From: Pseudoduganella danionis
Lineage (GTDB): Bacteria; Pseudomonadota; Gammaproteobacteria; Burkholderiales; Burkholderiaceae_D
NCBI RefSeq assembly: GCF_009720775.1
Contig: NZ_WNKW01000003.1
Location: forward strand, 374,028-438,027
DNA length: 64,000 nucleotides
Direction: 5' to 3'
The translations under genes and the position numbers were made by a program. The notes under the pieces are model-generated. The model had not been told where the DNA came from. It worked only from the letters and a program-made list of their open reading frames with translations, and made no database searches. This document shows positions 23,997-33,467 of this stretch, piece after piece (position 1 is the stretch's first letter; every line of letters starts with the position of its first letter).

Positions 23997-25676
23997 TCAC
24001 TGCTGAGATTGTAGTATTTCGGTCAATACACGGCCTTCGGAGCCGGCGGGTGGGCGCACGCGCAGCAGATGGGCCAGCGTGGGCGCGATGTCCATGACTT
24101 CGGCGTACTGGCCATACGCGCCTGCTTTAATCCAGCGTTTGCCCATGATCAGCAGGGGAACGTTGGTGTCGTAGGCGTAAGGCGAGCCGTGCGAGGTGCC
24201 GCTGCTGCCCGTGCCGAAGTACCAGTAGGGCTTGGCGACCACCATCAGGTCGCCCGAAGCTTCGCGGTTCCAGGCGCGGCGCATCAGCGTGGCCATGCGG
24301 GTGGTGTTGGCAGCGCCGCTTTCCAGTTGGGTGCGGGTGTAGGCTTCGACGATGCCTTTCTGCGCCAGCAGGAAGCGGGCCGCGGCCGTTTCGACTTCCT
24401 CGCGTTTCAGGCCGCTTTTTTCGATCTGCTGGTAATCGAGGTGGATGTTGGGCAGCGACCATGCGCTCAGCAGCTTGGCGCCGCCGAATTTGGCGCTCAG
24501 GTGCTGGTCCAGTGCTTTCATCATGGCGCCACCGTCGATGCGTTCGGCCTCGATGTGCTGGGTGCGCGAGAATTCCGGCGTGTTGGGGAAGCCGTGGTCG
24601 GCCGTCAGCACCACCAGCACATTGTCCATGCCTACGCGCTTGTCGAGGTAGTTGAAGAATTCGGCCAGCATGCGGTCGACGCGTTGCAGGTGGTCGTGCG
24701 ACAGCTTGCTTTCGGGGCCGAACGCGTGGTTCACATAATCGTGCGCCGACAGGCTCACGCCGAGCAGATCGGGCACGCCGGCCGGATTGCGGCCCAGATT
24801 CTCGCCTTCCACGGCGGCGCGTGCGAAGTCCAGCGTCAGCTGGTCCAGATACGGGCCAGTCTTCAGCAGGTTGTAGTAGTCGGCATCGATATTGCCGCTT
24901 TCGCTGTAGTAGCTGAACGGCAGGCGGTTATGCGTGCCGGCCTTGACTTGATTGAGTTCTTCCGGTGCGTCGCCCGCATAGGCGGCGGCTGGCAGCAGCG
25001 GTGCCCAGGTCTTGCCGTAGTAGCGGTCCTGCGGCTTGCCGGCCTGATACTGCTGCACCCAGGCCGGATGCTGCTGCATATAGTAGCTGCTGCTGGCGAA
25101 GTTGCCTGTCTTGTCCATGTACATATACGCGGTACCGGTTTTGCCGGCCAGCAGAATCGCGCCGCGGTCCTTGCCCGACACGGCCACCACCTTGGACTGG
25201 CCGCCCGTGGCATAGCGCAGCTGGTCGCCCAGCGTATCGACTTTCAGGCGGGTCGGCGCCGTGCCGTCGCTAGGCTTGGTTTCTTCGTTCAGGTAGTGGT
25301 AGTTGGTGTCTTCCGTGCAGTAGACCGATTTGCCCGTTTGCGGATCGATCCAGTTATTGCCGATGATGCCGTGCACATAGGGGTAGGCGCCCGTCAGTAC
25401 GGCGCTGTGGCCGATGGCGGTAACGGTGATGCCGTGCGCCTGATGGGCGTTGTTGAACGAGGCGCCCTGATCGAGCATGCGGCGCAGGCCGCCCTGGCCG
25501 AACTGCTCGCGGTAGCGCAGCACCTGCTCATTGGGCAGACCATCAACCACCAGCACCACTACCAGCTTGGGCTGGGCGGGATGGGCTGTAGTGGCAGGGG
25601 CAGCGTGGATGGCGAGAGGCTGTGCCAGCAGGGCGCTGGCGACGACGAGGGCGGGCAGGGACAGTTGCTTGATCAT
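23997..25676 (-). CDS. PafA-type alkaline phosphatase
   Basis: A 559-residue exported phosphatase of the alkaline phosphatase superfamily. After the signal peptide comes VVVLVVDGLPNEQ with the first metal-binding Asp, then the nucleophile region ITVTAIGHSAVLTG (Thr as nucleophile), then SAHDYVNHAFGPESKLSHDH and LTADHGFPNTPEF with further metal ligands. The single-residue Thr nucleophile and the overall layout match PafA rather than PhoA. It cleaves phosphate monoesters in the periplasm. A Pho box lies upstream (25753-25770), which supports phosphate-starvation control. Confidence 0.9.
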   Translation of the reverse strand: MIKQLSLPALVVASALLAQPLAIHAAPATTAHPAQPKLVVVLVVDGLPNEQVLRYREQFGQGGLRRMLDQGASFNNAHQAHGITVTAIGHSAVLTGAYPYVHGIIGNNWIDPQTGKSVYCTEDTNYHYLNEETKPSDGTAPTRLKVDTLGDQLRYATGGQSKVVAVSGKDRGAILLAGKTGTAYMYMDKTGNFASSSYYMQQHPAWVQQYQAGKPQDRYYGKTWAPLLPAAAYAGDAPEELNQVKAGTHNRLPFSYYSESGNIDADYYNLLKTGPYLDQLTLDFARAAVEGENLGRNPAGVPDLLGVSLSAHDYVNHAFGPESKLSHDHLQRVDRMLAEFFNYLDKRVGMDNVLVVLTADHGFPNTPEFSRTQHIEAERIDGGAMMKALDQHLSAKFGGAKLLSAWSLPNIHLDYQQIEKSGLKREEVETAAARFLLAQKGIVEAYTRTQLESGAANTTRMATLMRRAWNREASGDLMVVAKPYWYFGTGSSGTSHGSPYAYDTNVPLLIMGKRWIKAGAYGQYAEVMDIAPTLAHLLRVRPPAGSEGRVLTEILQSQQ

Positions 25677-25752
25677 GGGCAGTGGTTGTAGGTTTTAGAG
25701 TTAAAGCGGCACATAGCGTATCACGTTGTGGCGCAAATGTTAGTCCCTGCTT

Positions 25753-25770
25753 GTGACAGCAGGATGACAA
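25753..25770 (-). promoter_or_regulatory. Pho box upstream of the PafA-type phosphatase
   Basis: On the minus strand the site reads TTGTCATCCTGCTGTCAC. It has two TGTCA repeats 11 bases apart, which is the PhoB direct-repeat arrangement (consensus CTGTCATAWAWCTGTCAY). It lies about 77-94 bases upstream of the phosphatase start codon and points towards it. Confidence 0.7.
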
Positions 25771-25879
25771 TCAAGAGCGGGCCCGGCAAGACGGCATGCA
25801 GCGGCGGCCATCGCCGGCACCTCTGTGCTGCGTCAACCGGCAGGCGCGGCGGCGCAGTATCGTCGGCATAGCCTGAGTG

Positions 25880-25907
25880 CAGGTCTAAGCAGGTCTAAGC
25901 AGGTTTA
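25880..25907 (+). repeat. Short 10-bp direct repeats ahead of the S53 peptidase
   Basis: The unit CAGGTCTAAG occurs twice in tandem and continues into a third, imperfect copy (CAGGTTTAAC). The period of 10 bp is close to one helical turn. The array ends about 20 bases before the start codon at 25927, so it could be a binding site or a small replication-slippage product. Confidence 0.6.
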
Positions 25908-25926
25908 ACTATTCGAGGAGCCCGTC

Positions 25927-27486
25927 ATGCCGACCATCAGCCTACCCCGTATTCTGCCTGGCAGCGCGCAGTCTGCCGTGCCCGGCGCGCGCGCGCTGGG
26001 CCCGGTCGATGGTGCTTTGCTGCTGGAGATTACCCTGCGCCTGCGCGCTGCCGTCAGCGATGCCAGCGACGATGCGGCCGCGCGCGGCGATCAGCTGCCA
26101 CGCCAGCGCGTGTACCTGAGCCGCAGCCAGTGCGCGCAGGCGCATGGCGCCAGCGAGGCCGACATTGCGCGGGTGCGCGATTTTGCCAACAGCAAGGGCT
26201 TGCACATGCTGTCATCCAGCGTGGCCCAGCGCCGCGTGGTGCTGTCCGGCACGGCGCAGCAGATGGCGCAGCTGTTCGGCGCCCAGTTGCAGCAATACCA
26301 GACGGGCGATGGCAGCTTCCGCGGCCGCACGGGTGAACTCCTGGTGCCTGCCGAGCTGGCCGATGTGGTGGAGGGCGTGTTCGGGCTGGACGACCGGCCC
26401 ATCGCCACGCCGCGCTTCCGCCAGCGCGCGGCGCAGAATCCGGGCGGAGAGCCGCTACCCTTAGCCTATACGCCGCCCCAGCTGGCGCAGATGTACCAGT
26501 TCCCGCCGGGACTGGACGGCAGCGGCCAGTGCATAGGCTTGATCGAGCTGGGCGGCGGCAGCCGTGCGGCCGATCTGCGCCTCTATTTCAAATCGCTGGG
26601 GCTGAAGGCGCCACGGGTGCGCAGCATCGCCATCGATCACGGCGCCAACCGGCCCGGCCATGATGCCAGTGCCGATATCGAAGTGATGCTCGACATCGAG
26701 ATTGCCGGTGCGCTCGCGCCGGGTGCGCAGATCGCCGTGTATTTTGCCCCCAACAACGAGCGCGGCTTTCTCGATGCCGTCACTGCCGCCGTGCACGACG
26801 ATGTGCACAAGCCGTCCATCATTTCCATTAGCTGGGGCGCACCCGAATCCGCCTGGACCGAGCAGGCCATGGGCGCCATCGAGCAGGTGTTCGGGCTGGC
26901 GGCCAGCATGGGCGTGACCATCCTGTGCGCAGCCGGCGATAACGGCGCCACCGATGGCGTGGGCGATGGCGACCTGCATGTGGACTTTCCCGCCTCGGCC
27001 CCCCATGCGCTGGCCTGCGGCGGTACCCGCCTCGCCGTCTATCCCGATTGCGAACTGTGCGAAGTGGTGTGGAATGGTGGTCCGGCACTGGCTTCGGGCG
27101 GCGGCTACAGCCGCTATTTCAGTCGCCCCGGCTATCAGTCCACGCTGGCCGGCGCGGCCAGCTTCCGCGGCCTGCCCGATGTGACGGGGCATGCCGATCC
27201 GGCCAGCGGCTATTGCATCCGCGTCAATGGTCAGGAGCAGATCGTGGGCGGCACCAGCGCTGTGGCGCCGCTGTGGGCCGGCTTGCTGGCGCGTATCAAC
27301 CAGCAACTGGGTTATCCGGTCGGTTTTCTGCATCCGCTGCTGTATGGCGCGCTGCGCGGGCAGGGCGCCACGCGCGATGTGGCACAGGGCACGAACGGGG
27401 CCATGGCGGCCGTGCCGGGCTGGGATGCCGGCAGCGGCTGGGGCAGTCCCGTGGGCGGTCGGCTGTTACAGTTGCTCAGCGCCTGA
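25927..27486 (+). CDS. S53 family peptidase (sedolisin/kumamolisin type)
   Basis: A 519-residue serine-carboxyl peptidase, active at acid pH in known members. It has an N-terminal pro-domain (about residues 20-165; RVYLSRSQCAQAHGASEADI) and then the catalytic domain. The Glu-Asp pair is in DIEVMLDIEIAG near residue 250, the oxyanion Asp in CAAGDNGA near 337 and the nucleophile Ser in GGTSAVAP near 442. The calcium site lies in the C-terminal GWDAGSGWGSPVG. No classical signal peptide is visible, which is common in this family. GAGGAG precedes the ATG. Confidence 0.93.
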   Translation: MPTISLPRILPGSAQSAVPGARALGPVDGALLLEITLRLRAAVSDASDDAAARGDQLPRQRVYLSRSQCAQAHGASEADIARVRDFANSKGLHMLSSSVAQRRVVLSGTAQQMAQLFGAQLQQYQTGDGSFRGRTGELLVPAELADVVEGVFGLDDRPIATPRFRQRAAQNPGGEPLPLAYTPPQLAQMYQFPPGLDGSGQCIGLIELGGGSRAADLRLYFKSLGLKAPRVRSIAIDHGANRPGHDASADIEVMLDIEIAGALAPGAQIAVYFAPNNERGFLDAVTAAVHDDVHKPSIISISWGAPESAWTEQAMGAIEQVFGLAASMGVTILCAAGDNGATDGVGDGDLHVDFPASAPHALACGGTRLAVYPDCELCEVVWNGGPALASGGGYSRYFSRPGYQSTLAGAASFRGLPDVTGHADPASGYCIRVNGQEQIVGGTSAVAPLWAGLLARINQQLGYPVGFLHPLLYGALRGQGATRDVAQGTNGAMAAVPGWDAGSGWGSPVGGRLLQLLSA

Positions 27487-27614
27487 GCAGAGCGATGGGG
27501 CGCGGAATTGATTGTAAAAAGACACACTAATGCAGCAAAAAATGCGAATATGTGCCCCTAAGGATTTGTTCAGCTAGCTGGCCGGCGGGGCGCGGCCATT
27601 TTGTGGGGGCACCT

Positions 27615-29144
27615 GTGAGACAAAAATATGTACAGCAGCAGACAGCGCTGGCGCTACTGGCCGCGGCAGCGCTGAGCGGATGCGCACTTGGTCCGGATTT
27701 CAAACGGCCGGAAGTTCCGGCCGCAGCAGGCAGCAGCTATACCGCCACGGCCTTGCCGGCCCAGACGGCTTCGGCCGCGGGCGTCACAGGCGGCGCGGCC
27801 CAGCAGTTCGTGGCGGGACAGGAATTGCCGGCCCTGTGGTGGCAGCTATTCAGTTCGCCGGCACTTGATGAACTGGTGCGTGCCGCGCTGGCCGGCAACC
27901 CCTCCATGGCCGCTGCAGAAGCCAGCTTGCGCCAGGCGCAGGAATCCTACAAGGCGCAGGCCGGCAGCCTCAACTATCCCTCGGTGAATGGCCAGCTCGG
28001 TGTGGCGCGGGAAAAACTGGCGCCTGCCAGTGCCGGCAATGGTGCCGGCGTGTTCACGCTGTACAACGCTTCCGTGGCCGTGGCCTATACGCCCGATGTG
28101 TTCGGCGCCAGCCGGCGTACGCTGGAAGGCGCGCAGGCCCAGGTCGATTATCAGCGCTTCCAGGTGGAAGCTACTTATCTGGCACTCAGCGCGAATGTGG
28201 TGACGACGGCCATACGCAGCGCATCCCTGCAGGCCCAGCTCAAGGCCACGCAGGAAGTACAGGATGCGCTGGCCAAGCAACTGGCCGTGATCGAGAAACA
28301 GTTCGAGCTGGGCGCGATTCCGCGTACCACCTTGCTCAGTCAGCGCAACCAGCTGGCCCAGGTGCGCGCCAGCGTGCCGCCGCTGGAAAAAGCGCTGGCG
28401 CAGAGTCGTCATCAGCTATCCGTGCTGGCCGGCCGTCTGCCGGGCGAGGGCGGCCTGCCCGAGTTCACGCTGGAATCGCTGACCTTGCCGCAGCAACTGC
28501 CCGTGTCGCTGCCGTCGGCACTGGTGCGCCAGCGGCCTGATATCCGCGCCAGCGAAGAATTGCTGCATGCTGCCAGCGCTGCGATCGGGGTGGCCACGGC
28601 CGCGCAATATCCGCAGCTAACGCTGAGCGGCAGCTATGGATCGTCGGCGCAAAGCTTCGGCAAACTGTTCGATGCGGAAACCACGGCCTGGAGTCTGGCC
28701 AGCAATCTGACGGCGCCCATCTTTAACGGCGGTGCGCTGAGTGCGAAAAAGCGGGCGGCCGAAGCGGCATATGACGGGGCGGCCGCGCAGTACCGCGCTA
28801 CCGTGCTGGCCGCGTTCCAGGATGTGGCCGATAGCTTGCGGGCGCTCGATAGCGATGCTGCTGCGCTGAAAGCGCAGGCAGAAGCCGATGCACTGGCGGC
28901 CGAAGCGCTGGCTCTGGCCACCCAGCAGTACAAGCTGGGCGGCATCAGCTATCTGGCGCTGCTGGATGCCCAGCGCAGCTACCAGCAAGCCCATGTGGCG
29001 CTGGTGCAGGCGCAAGCGGCGCGCTATGCCGATACGGCCGCGCTGTTCCAGGCGCTCGGGGGCGGCTGGTGGAACCGCAATGGCGGAGCCGCTGCTGCCA
29101 GCACCGTGTCGGCCGCGCCCGTGTATGGCAGCAGTGGCCGTTAA
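27615..29144 (+). CDS. RND efflux outer membrane lipoprotein (NodT/OprM family)
   Basis: Outer membrane channel of a tripartite efflux pump. The 509-residue protein has a lipoprotein signal with lipobox ALSGC followed by the conserved LGPDFKRPEVP start, and two repeated helical hairpin halves. I chose the GTG at 27615 because GGGGG lies five bases upstream and the signal peptide then starts correctly; the ATG at 27552 would add 21 unlikely residues. It is the first gene of an operon with the adaptor and pump, an order different from the common adaptor-pump-channel order. Confidence 0.92.
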   Translation: MRQKYVQQQTALALLAAAALSGCALGPDFKRPEVPAAAGSSYTATALPAQTASAAGVTGGAAQQFVAGQELPALWWQLFSSPALDELVRAALAGNPSMAAAEASLRQAQESYKAQAGSLNYPSVNGQLGVAREKLAPASAGNGAGVFTLYNASVAVAYTPDVFGASRRTLEGAQAQVDYQRFQVEATYLALSANVVTTAIRSASLQAQLKATQEVQDALAKQLAVIEKQFELGAIPRTTLLSQRNQLAQVRASVPPLEKALAQSRHQLSVLAGRLPGEGGLPEFTLESLTLPQQLPVSLPSALVRQRPDIRASEELLHAASAAIGVATAAQYPQLTLSGSYGSSAQSFGKLFDAETTAWSLASNLTAPIFNGGALSAKKRAAEAAYDGAAAQYRATVLAAFQDVADSLRALDSDAAALKAQAEADALAAEALALATQQYKLGGISYLALLDAQRSYQQAHVALVQAQAARYADTAALFQALGGGWWNRNGGAAAASTVSAAPVYGSSGR

Positions 29145-29221
29145 TCCGCATTCCCATCAGGCCGGGGGCGCCTACGCCGCCGGACAACTATTCCTTTGAT
29201 CTTCAGGCAGGAGACTGATTC

Positions 29222-30361
29222 ATGACCAAGCGCATGTTCATCATGATAGGCGGCGTAGTCGTGCTGATCGCCGTACTGGCGTTCGGCAAATATATGCAGA
29301 TTCAGAAGCTGATCGCTTCTGCACCCAAGCCCGGTGCCCAGACGGTCACGGCGATCAAGGCCGAGCTGTCCGCATGGCAGCCGCAGATCAACTCGGTGGG
29401 CACGCTGGTGCCTGTGCGCGGTGTCGATGTGAGTACCGAGCTGGCCGGCATGGTGCGGCAGGTGCATATCCGTTCGGGCGAGGAAGTGCGCGCCGGTCAG
29501 GTACTGTTCACGCTGAATGCGGAAGCCGATGTGGCCCAGTTGCAGGCCCTGCAGGCAGCGGCCGAACTGTCCGCGTCCGTGCTCAAGCGCGACAAGCTGC
29601 AGTTCGCTGCCCAGGCCATCAGCCAGGCCCAGCTCGATGCCGACGAGGCCGACCTGAAGAGCCGCAAGGCACAGGCGGCGCAGGCGCAGGCGCTGGTGGA
29701 GAAAAAGACCATACGTGCGCCGTTTGCCGGCAAGCTCGGCATCACGGCCGTCAATCCGGGCCAGTTCCTCAACGCGGGTGACAAGCTGGTGACGCTGCAG
29801 ACTATCGATACCGTGTATGTGGACTTTTTCGTGCCGCAACGCCAGTTGGCCGGCCTGTCGCTGGGCCAGAAGCTGAACCTGACGGCCGATGCCTATCCCG
29901 GCGTAACGTTTGCCGGCAAGGTGACGTCGATCAGCCCGAAAGTCGATGCCGCGACGCGCAATGTGCAGGTGGAAGCGACCGTGCCGAATGGCAAACGCCA
30001 GCTACTGCCCGGCATGTTCGCCAATGTCAGCCTCGATCAGGGGGAGAAGAAGGAATACCTGACCTTGCCGCAGACGGCGATTACCTACAACCCGTATGGC
30101 GCTACCGTATTCGTGCTGGCACCGTCGACGGCCAAGGATGGCCCCAAGGATGACAAGGGCAATGCCCAACTGGTGGCCCAGCAGGTATTCGTGACGACTG
30201 GCCCTACCCGCGGCGATCAGGTGGCCGTGCTGACGGGCCTGAAGCCGGGCCAGGTGGTGGTCACCAGCGGCCAGCTCAAGCTGAAGAATGGCACGCCTGC
30301 CGTGATCGACAACAAGGTGCAACCGGCCAACAATCCTAGCCCGACGCCGCAGGAACACTAA
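29222..30361 (+). CDS. RND efflux periplasmic adaptor (MFP)
   Basis: A 379-residue membrane fusion protein linking the pump and the outer membrane channel. It has one N-terminal membrane helix, a lipoyl/barrel-sandwich domain in two halves (VGTLVPVRGVDVSTELAGMV and IRAPFAGKLGITAVNPGQF), a helical hairpin between them and a C-terminal beta-barrel region (QTAITYNPYGATVFVL). Overall it is closest to adaptors of MexH/MdtA-like type. It begins 77 bases after the channel gene and ends 13 bases before the pump gene. Confidence 0.93.
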   Translation: MTKRMFIMIGGVVVLIAVLAFGKYMQIQKLIASAPKPGAQTVTAIKAELSAWQPQINSVGTLVPVRGVDVSTELAGMVRQVHIRSGEEVRAGQVLFTLNAEADVAQLQALQAAAELSASVLKRDKLQFAAQAISQAQLDADEADLKSRKAQAAQAQALVEKKTIRAPFAGKLGITAVNPGQFLNAGDKLVTLQTIDTVYVDFFVPQRQLAGLSLGQKLNLTADAYPGVTFAGKVTSISPKVDAATRNVQVEATVPNGKRQLLPGMFANVSLDQGEKKEYLTLPQTAITYNPYGATVFVLAPSTAKDGPKDDKGNAQLVAQQVFVTTGPTRGDQVAVLTGLKPGQVVVTSGQLKLKNGTPAVIDNKVQPANNPSPTPQEH

Positions 30362-30374
30362 GGAAAGCCGCGCC

Positions 30375-33300
30375 ATGAATTTTACCGACATCTTCATTAA
30401 GCGGCCCGTACTGGCCAGCGTGGTGAGCCTGCTGATCGTCGTGCTGGGCCTGCGTTCGCTGTTCAGCTTGCCGATCAACCAGTATCCGAAAACCCAGAAT
30501 GCGGTGGTGACGATTTCCACCACCTACTATGGTGCCGATGCGGCAACGGTGGCCGGCTTTATCACCCAGCCGCTGGAATCGGCTATTGCGCAGGCGCAGG
30601 GTATCGATTACCTGTCTTCGTCCAGCAACAGCGGGGTGTCCATCATCACGGCCACGCTGCGGCTCAACTATGATTCCAACCGCGCGCTGACGGAAATTAC
30701 CACGCAGGTGAACTCGGTACGCAACCAGTTGCCGCAGCAAGCCCAGCAGCCGGTGCTGACGGTGCAGATGGGCCAGACGACCGACGCCATGTACATGGGC
30801 TTCTACAGCGATACGCTGCCGACCAATAATGTGACGGACTTTCTGGCGCGCGTGGTCAAGCCCAAGCTCGATTCCATCCAGGGCGTGCAGACGGCCGAGC
30901 TGCTCGGCGCACGCCAGTTCGCGCTGCGCGCCTGGCTCGATGCGGGCAAGATGGCTGCGCATGGCGTGACGGCAGCCGACGTCAGCGCGGCGCTGGCGCA
31001 GAATAACTATCTGACGGGACTCGGTGCGACCAAGGGCCAGATGGTGACCGTGCCGCTGACGGCCGGCACCGATCTGCATACGGTGGAAGAATTCAAGGCG
31101 CTGGCCATCAAGCAGGAGGGCGGCGCCATCGTCCATCTGGAAGATGTTGCCACCGTCACGCTGGGTTCGGAAAACTATGACTTCAACGTGGCCTTCAGCG
31201 GCGTGCGCTCGGTGTTCATCGGCATCAAGGTGGCGCCGGAAGCCAATATTCTCGACGTGGCCAAGCGGGTGCGCCAGGCTTTCCCTGCCATCAAGGAACA
31301 GTTGCCGAATGGCCTGACGGGGGAAATCGTCTATGACTCCACCGAGTTCATCAACACCTCCATCGAGGAAGTGGTGAAAACGCTGGTGGAAGCACTGCTG
31401 ATCGTGACGGTGGTGATCTATCTGTTCCTCGGCAGCCTGCGCGCCGTGATCGTGCCCGTGATCGCCATGCCGCTGTCGCTGATCGGTACTTTCTTCGTGA
31501 TGCTGCTGCTCGGCTATTCGATCAACCTGCTGACCCTGCTGGCGATTGTGCTGGCCATCGGGCTGGTGGTGGATGACGCGATTATCGTGGTGGAAAACGT
31601 CGACCGTCACATGAAGCAGGGCATGAAACCGTTCGACGCAGCCATCATCGCGGCGCGCGAACTGGGTAGTCCGATTCTGGCCATGACGGTGGTGCTGGTG
31701 GCCGTGTATGTGCCGATCGGCTTCCAGGGCGGCCTGACGGGCGCGCTGTTTACTGAATTCGCCTTCACGCTGGCCGGTGCCGTGGCTGTGTCGGGCATTG
31801 TTGCGCTGACGCTGTCGCCGATGATGTGCGGCCATTTCTTCGATCCCAAGCAGGATGAAGGCAAGTTCGTCAAAGCCATCGACCGCGTATTCGACAAGGT
31901 GCACCATGGCTATCTACGCGTGCTGCACAACCTGCTCAATACCTGGCCCGTGCTGATCGTGATGGGCGTGATCCTGAGCCTGCTGCTGGCGCTGATGTTC
32001 CAGATGTCGCAGTCGGAACTGGCGCCGGAAGAAGATCAGGGCATCGTGCTGTCGCAGGTGGTGGGTGCGCCGACGGCGACCTCCGACCAGATGCAGGCCT
32101 ATGCCAAGCAGATTTTCGATGTCGCGCGTGCGCTGCCCGAATACGAGCAGATGTTCCAGATTACCGGTGTGCCGACCACCAATGCCGGCTTCGGCGGGGT
32201 GCTGTTCAAATCGTGGGAAAAGCGTAGCCGCTCGGCCCAGGAAATCCAGCAGGAATTGCAGCACAAGTGGAACGGCGTGGCCGGCGGCCGCGTGGCGGCC
32301 TTCCAGTTCCCGCCGCTGCCGGGCAGCTCGGGCCTGCCCGTGCAATTCGTGATTACCACCACCGAGCCGTTCGAGAATCTGAACACGGTGGCGCAGGCCG
32401 TGCTGGCCAAGGCGCAGAAGGATAACAAGTTCTACTTCGCCGACGTCGATCTGAAAATCGATGCACCGCAGGCACGCGTGGAGGTGGACCGCGACAAGCT
32501 GGCCACGCTGGGCCTGACCCAGCAGGACTTCGGCAATGCCATGGGCGCAGCGCTCGGTGGCGGCTATGTCAACTACTTCTCGATTTCGGGCCGCTCCTAC
32601 AAGGTGATTCCGCAAGTGCAGCAGGTAGACCGTCTGAATCCCGACGATGTGCTGAACTTCTATATCAAGGCGCCGAACGGCAGCATGATACCTGCTTCTA
32701 CCGTGGCCACCATCAAGTACTCGGTGCAGCCGGAATCCGTCACGCGCTTCCAGCAGCTCAATTCGGCGACCATTTCCGGCGTGTCCGGTGCCTCGCAGGG
32801 CGAGATACTGGAATATCTGCGCAATGCGGTCAAAGAAGTGGCGCCATCCGGTTACACGGTGGACTACTCGGGCGCATCGCGCCAGTATGTGAGCGAATCG
32901 GGCGGCTTCATGGTGACCATGGCGTTTGCCGTGATCATCGTATTCCTCGCGCTGGCCGCCCAGTTCGAGAGCTTCCGCGATCCGGTGGTGATCCTGTTCT
33001 CGGTGCCGATGGCCCTGTTCGGCGCCATGACCTTCATCTTCCTCGGCTTCGCTTCCATCAACATCTATACCCAGGTGGGGCTGGTGACGCTGATGGGGCT
33101 GATATCCAAACATGGTATTCTGATCGTGGAAGTGGCTAACCACCTGCGCGCGGCCGGCAAGAGCAAGCGTGAAGCCATCGAGGAAGCGGCAGCTACGCGT
33201 CTGCGGCCTATCCTGATGACGACGGCGGCGATGGTGTTCGGCGTGGTGCCACTGGTAATTGCTTCGGGTGCGGGTGCCGCAGGTCGCCATGCCATGGGTC

Positions 33301-33455
33301 TGGTGATCTTTACCGGTCTGTCTATCGGTACGCTGTTCACCCTGTTCGTGGTACCTGCCATGTATCTGTTCCTGTCCGGCCAGCACAAGGTCGATCCGCA
33401 GGCACAGGCACAGGCAGCGGCAGGCCATGGCCACGCAGCGGAGCCGACGACGTAA
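30375..33455 (+). CDS. RND multidrug efflux pump (HAE1 family)
   Basis: Inner membrane proton-driven transporter of 1026 residues with 12 helices and two large periplasmic loops. The proton relay Asp pair is present in LAIGLVVDDAIIVVENVDRH, and the N-terminus FTDIFIKRPVLASVVSLLI is typical. The motif set resembles MexK/MuxBC-like members. Substrates cannot be read from sequence. No TetR- or MerR-type repressor gene is adjacent. A diguanylate cyclase starts 12 bases after its stop codon. Confidence 0.95.
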   Translation: MNFTDIFIKRPVLASVVSLLIVVLGLRSLFSLPINQYPKTQNAVVTISTTYYGADAATVAGFITQPLESAIAQAQGIDYLSSSSNSGVSIITATLRLNYDSNRALTEITTQVNSVRNQLPQQAQQPVLTVQMGQTTDAMYMGFYSDTLPTNNVTDFLARVVKPKLDSIQGVQTAELLGARQFALRAWLDAGKMAAHGVTAADVSAALAQNNYLTGLGATKGQMVTVPLTAGTDLHTVEEFKALAIKQEGGAIVHLEDVATVTLGSENYDFNVAFSGVRSVFIGIKVAPEANILDVAKRVRQAFPAIKEQLPNGLTGEIVYDSTEFINTSIEEVVKTLVEALLIVTVVIYLFLGSLRAVIVPVIAMPLSLIGTFFVMLLLGYSINLLTLLAIVLAIGLVVDDAIIVVENVDRHMKQGMKPFDAAIIAARELGSPILAMTVVLVAVYVPIGFQGGLTGALFTEFAFTLAGAVAVSGIVALTLSPMMCGHFFDPKQDEGKFVKAIDRVFDKVHHGYLRVLHNLLNTWPVLIVMGVILSLLLALMFQMSQSELAPEEDQGIVLSQVVGAPTATSDQMQAYAKQIFDVARALPEYEQMFQITGVPTTNAGFGGVLFKSWEKRSRSAQEIQQELQHKWNGVAGGRVAAFQFPPLPGSSGLPVQFVITTTEPFENLNTVAQAVLAKAQKDNKFYFADVDLKIDAPQARVEVDRDKLATLGLTQQDFGNAMGAALGGGYVNYFSISGRSYKVIPQVQQVDRLNPDDVLNFYIKAPNGSMIPASTVATIKYSVQPESVTRFQQLNSATISGVSGASQGEILEYLRNAVKEVAPSGYTVDYSGASRQYVSESGGFMVTMAFAVIIVFLALAAQFESFRDPVVILFSVPMALFGAMTFIFLGFASINIYTQVGLVTLMGLISKHGILIVEVANHLRAAGKSKREAIEEAAATRLRPILMTTAAMVFGVVPLVIASGAGAAGRHAMGLVIFTGLSIGTLFTLFVVPAMYLFLSGQHKVDPQAQAQAAAGHGHAAEPTT

Positions 33456-33467
33456 CAGAAAGTGAAG

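Noticed and set aside
27579..27602. Terminator after the S53 peptidase (TGGCC/GGCCA with four T)
   Set aside because: The stem is only five base pairs and overlaps the leader of the efflux operon, so it is too weak to call.
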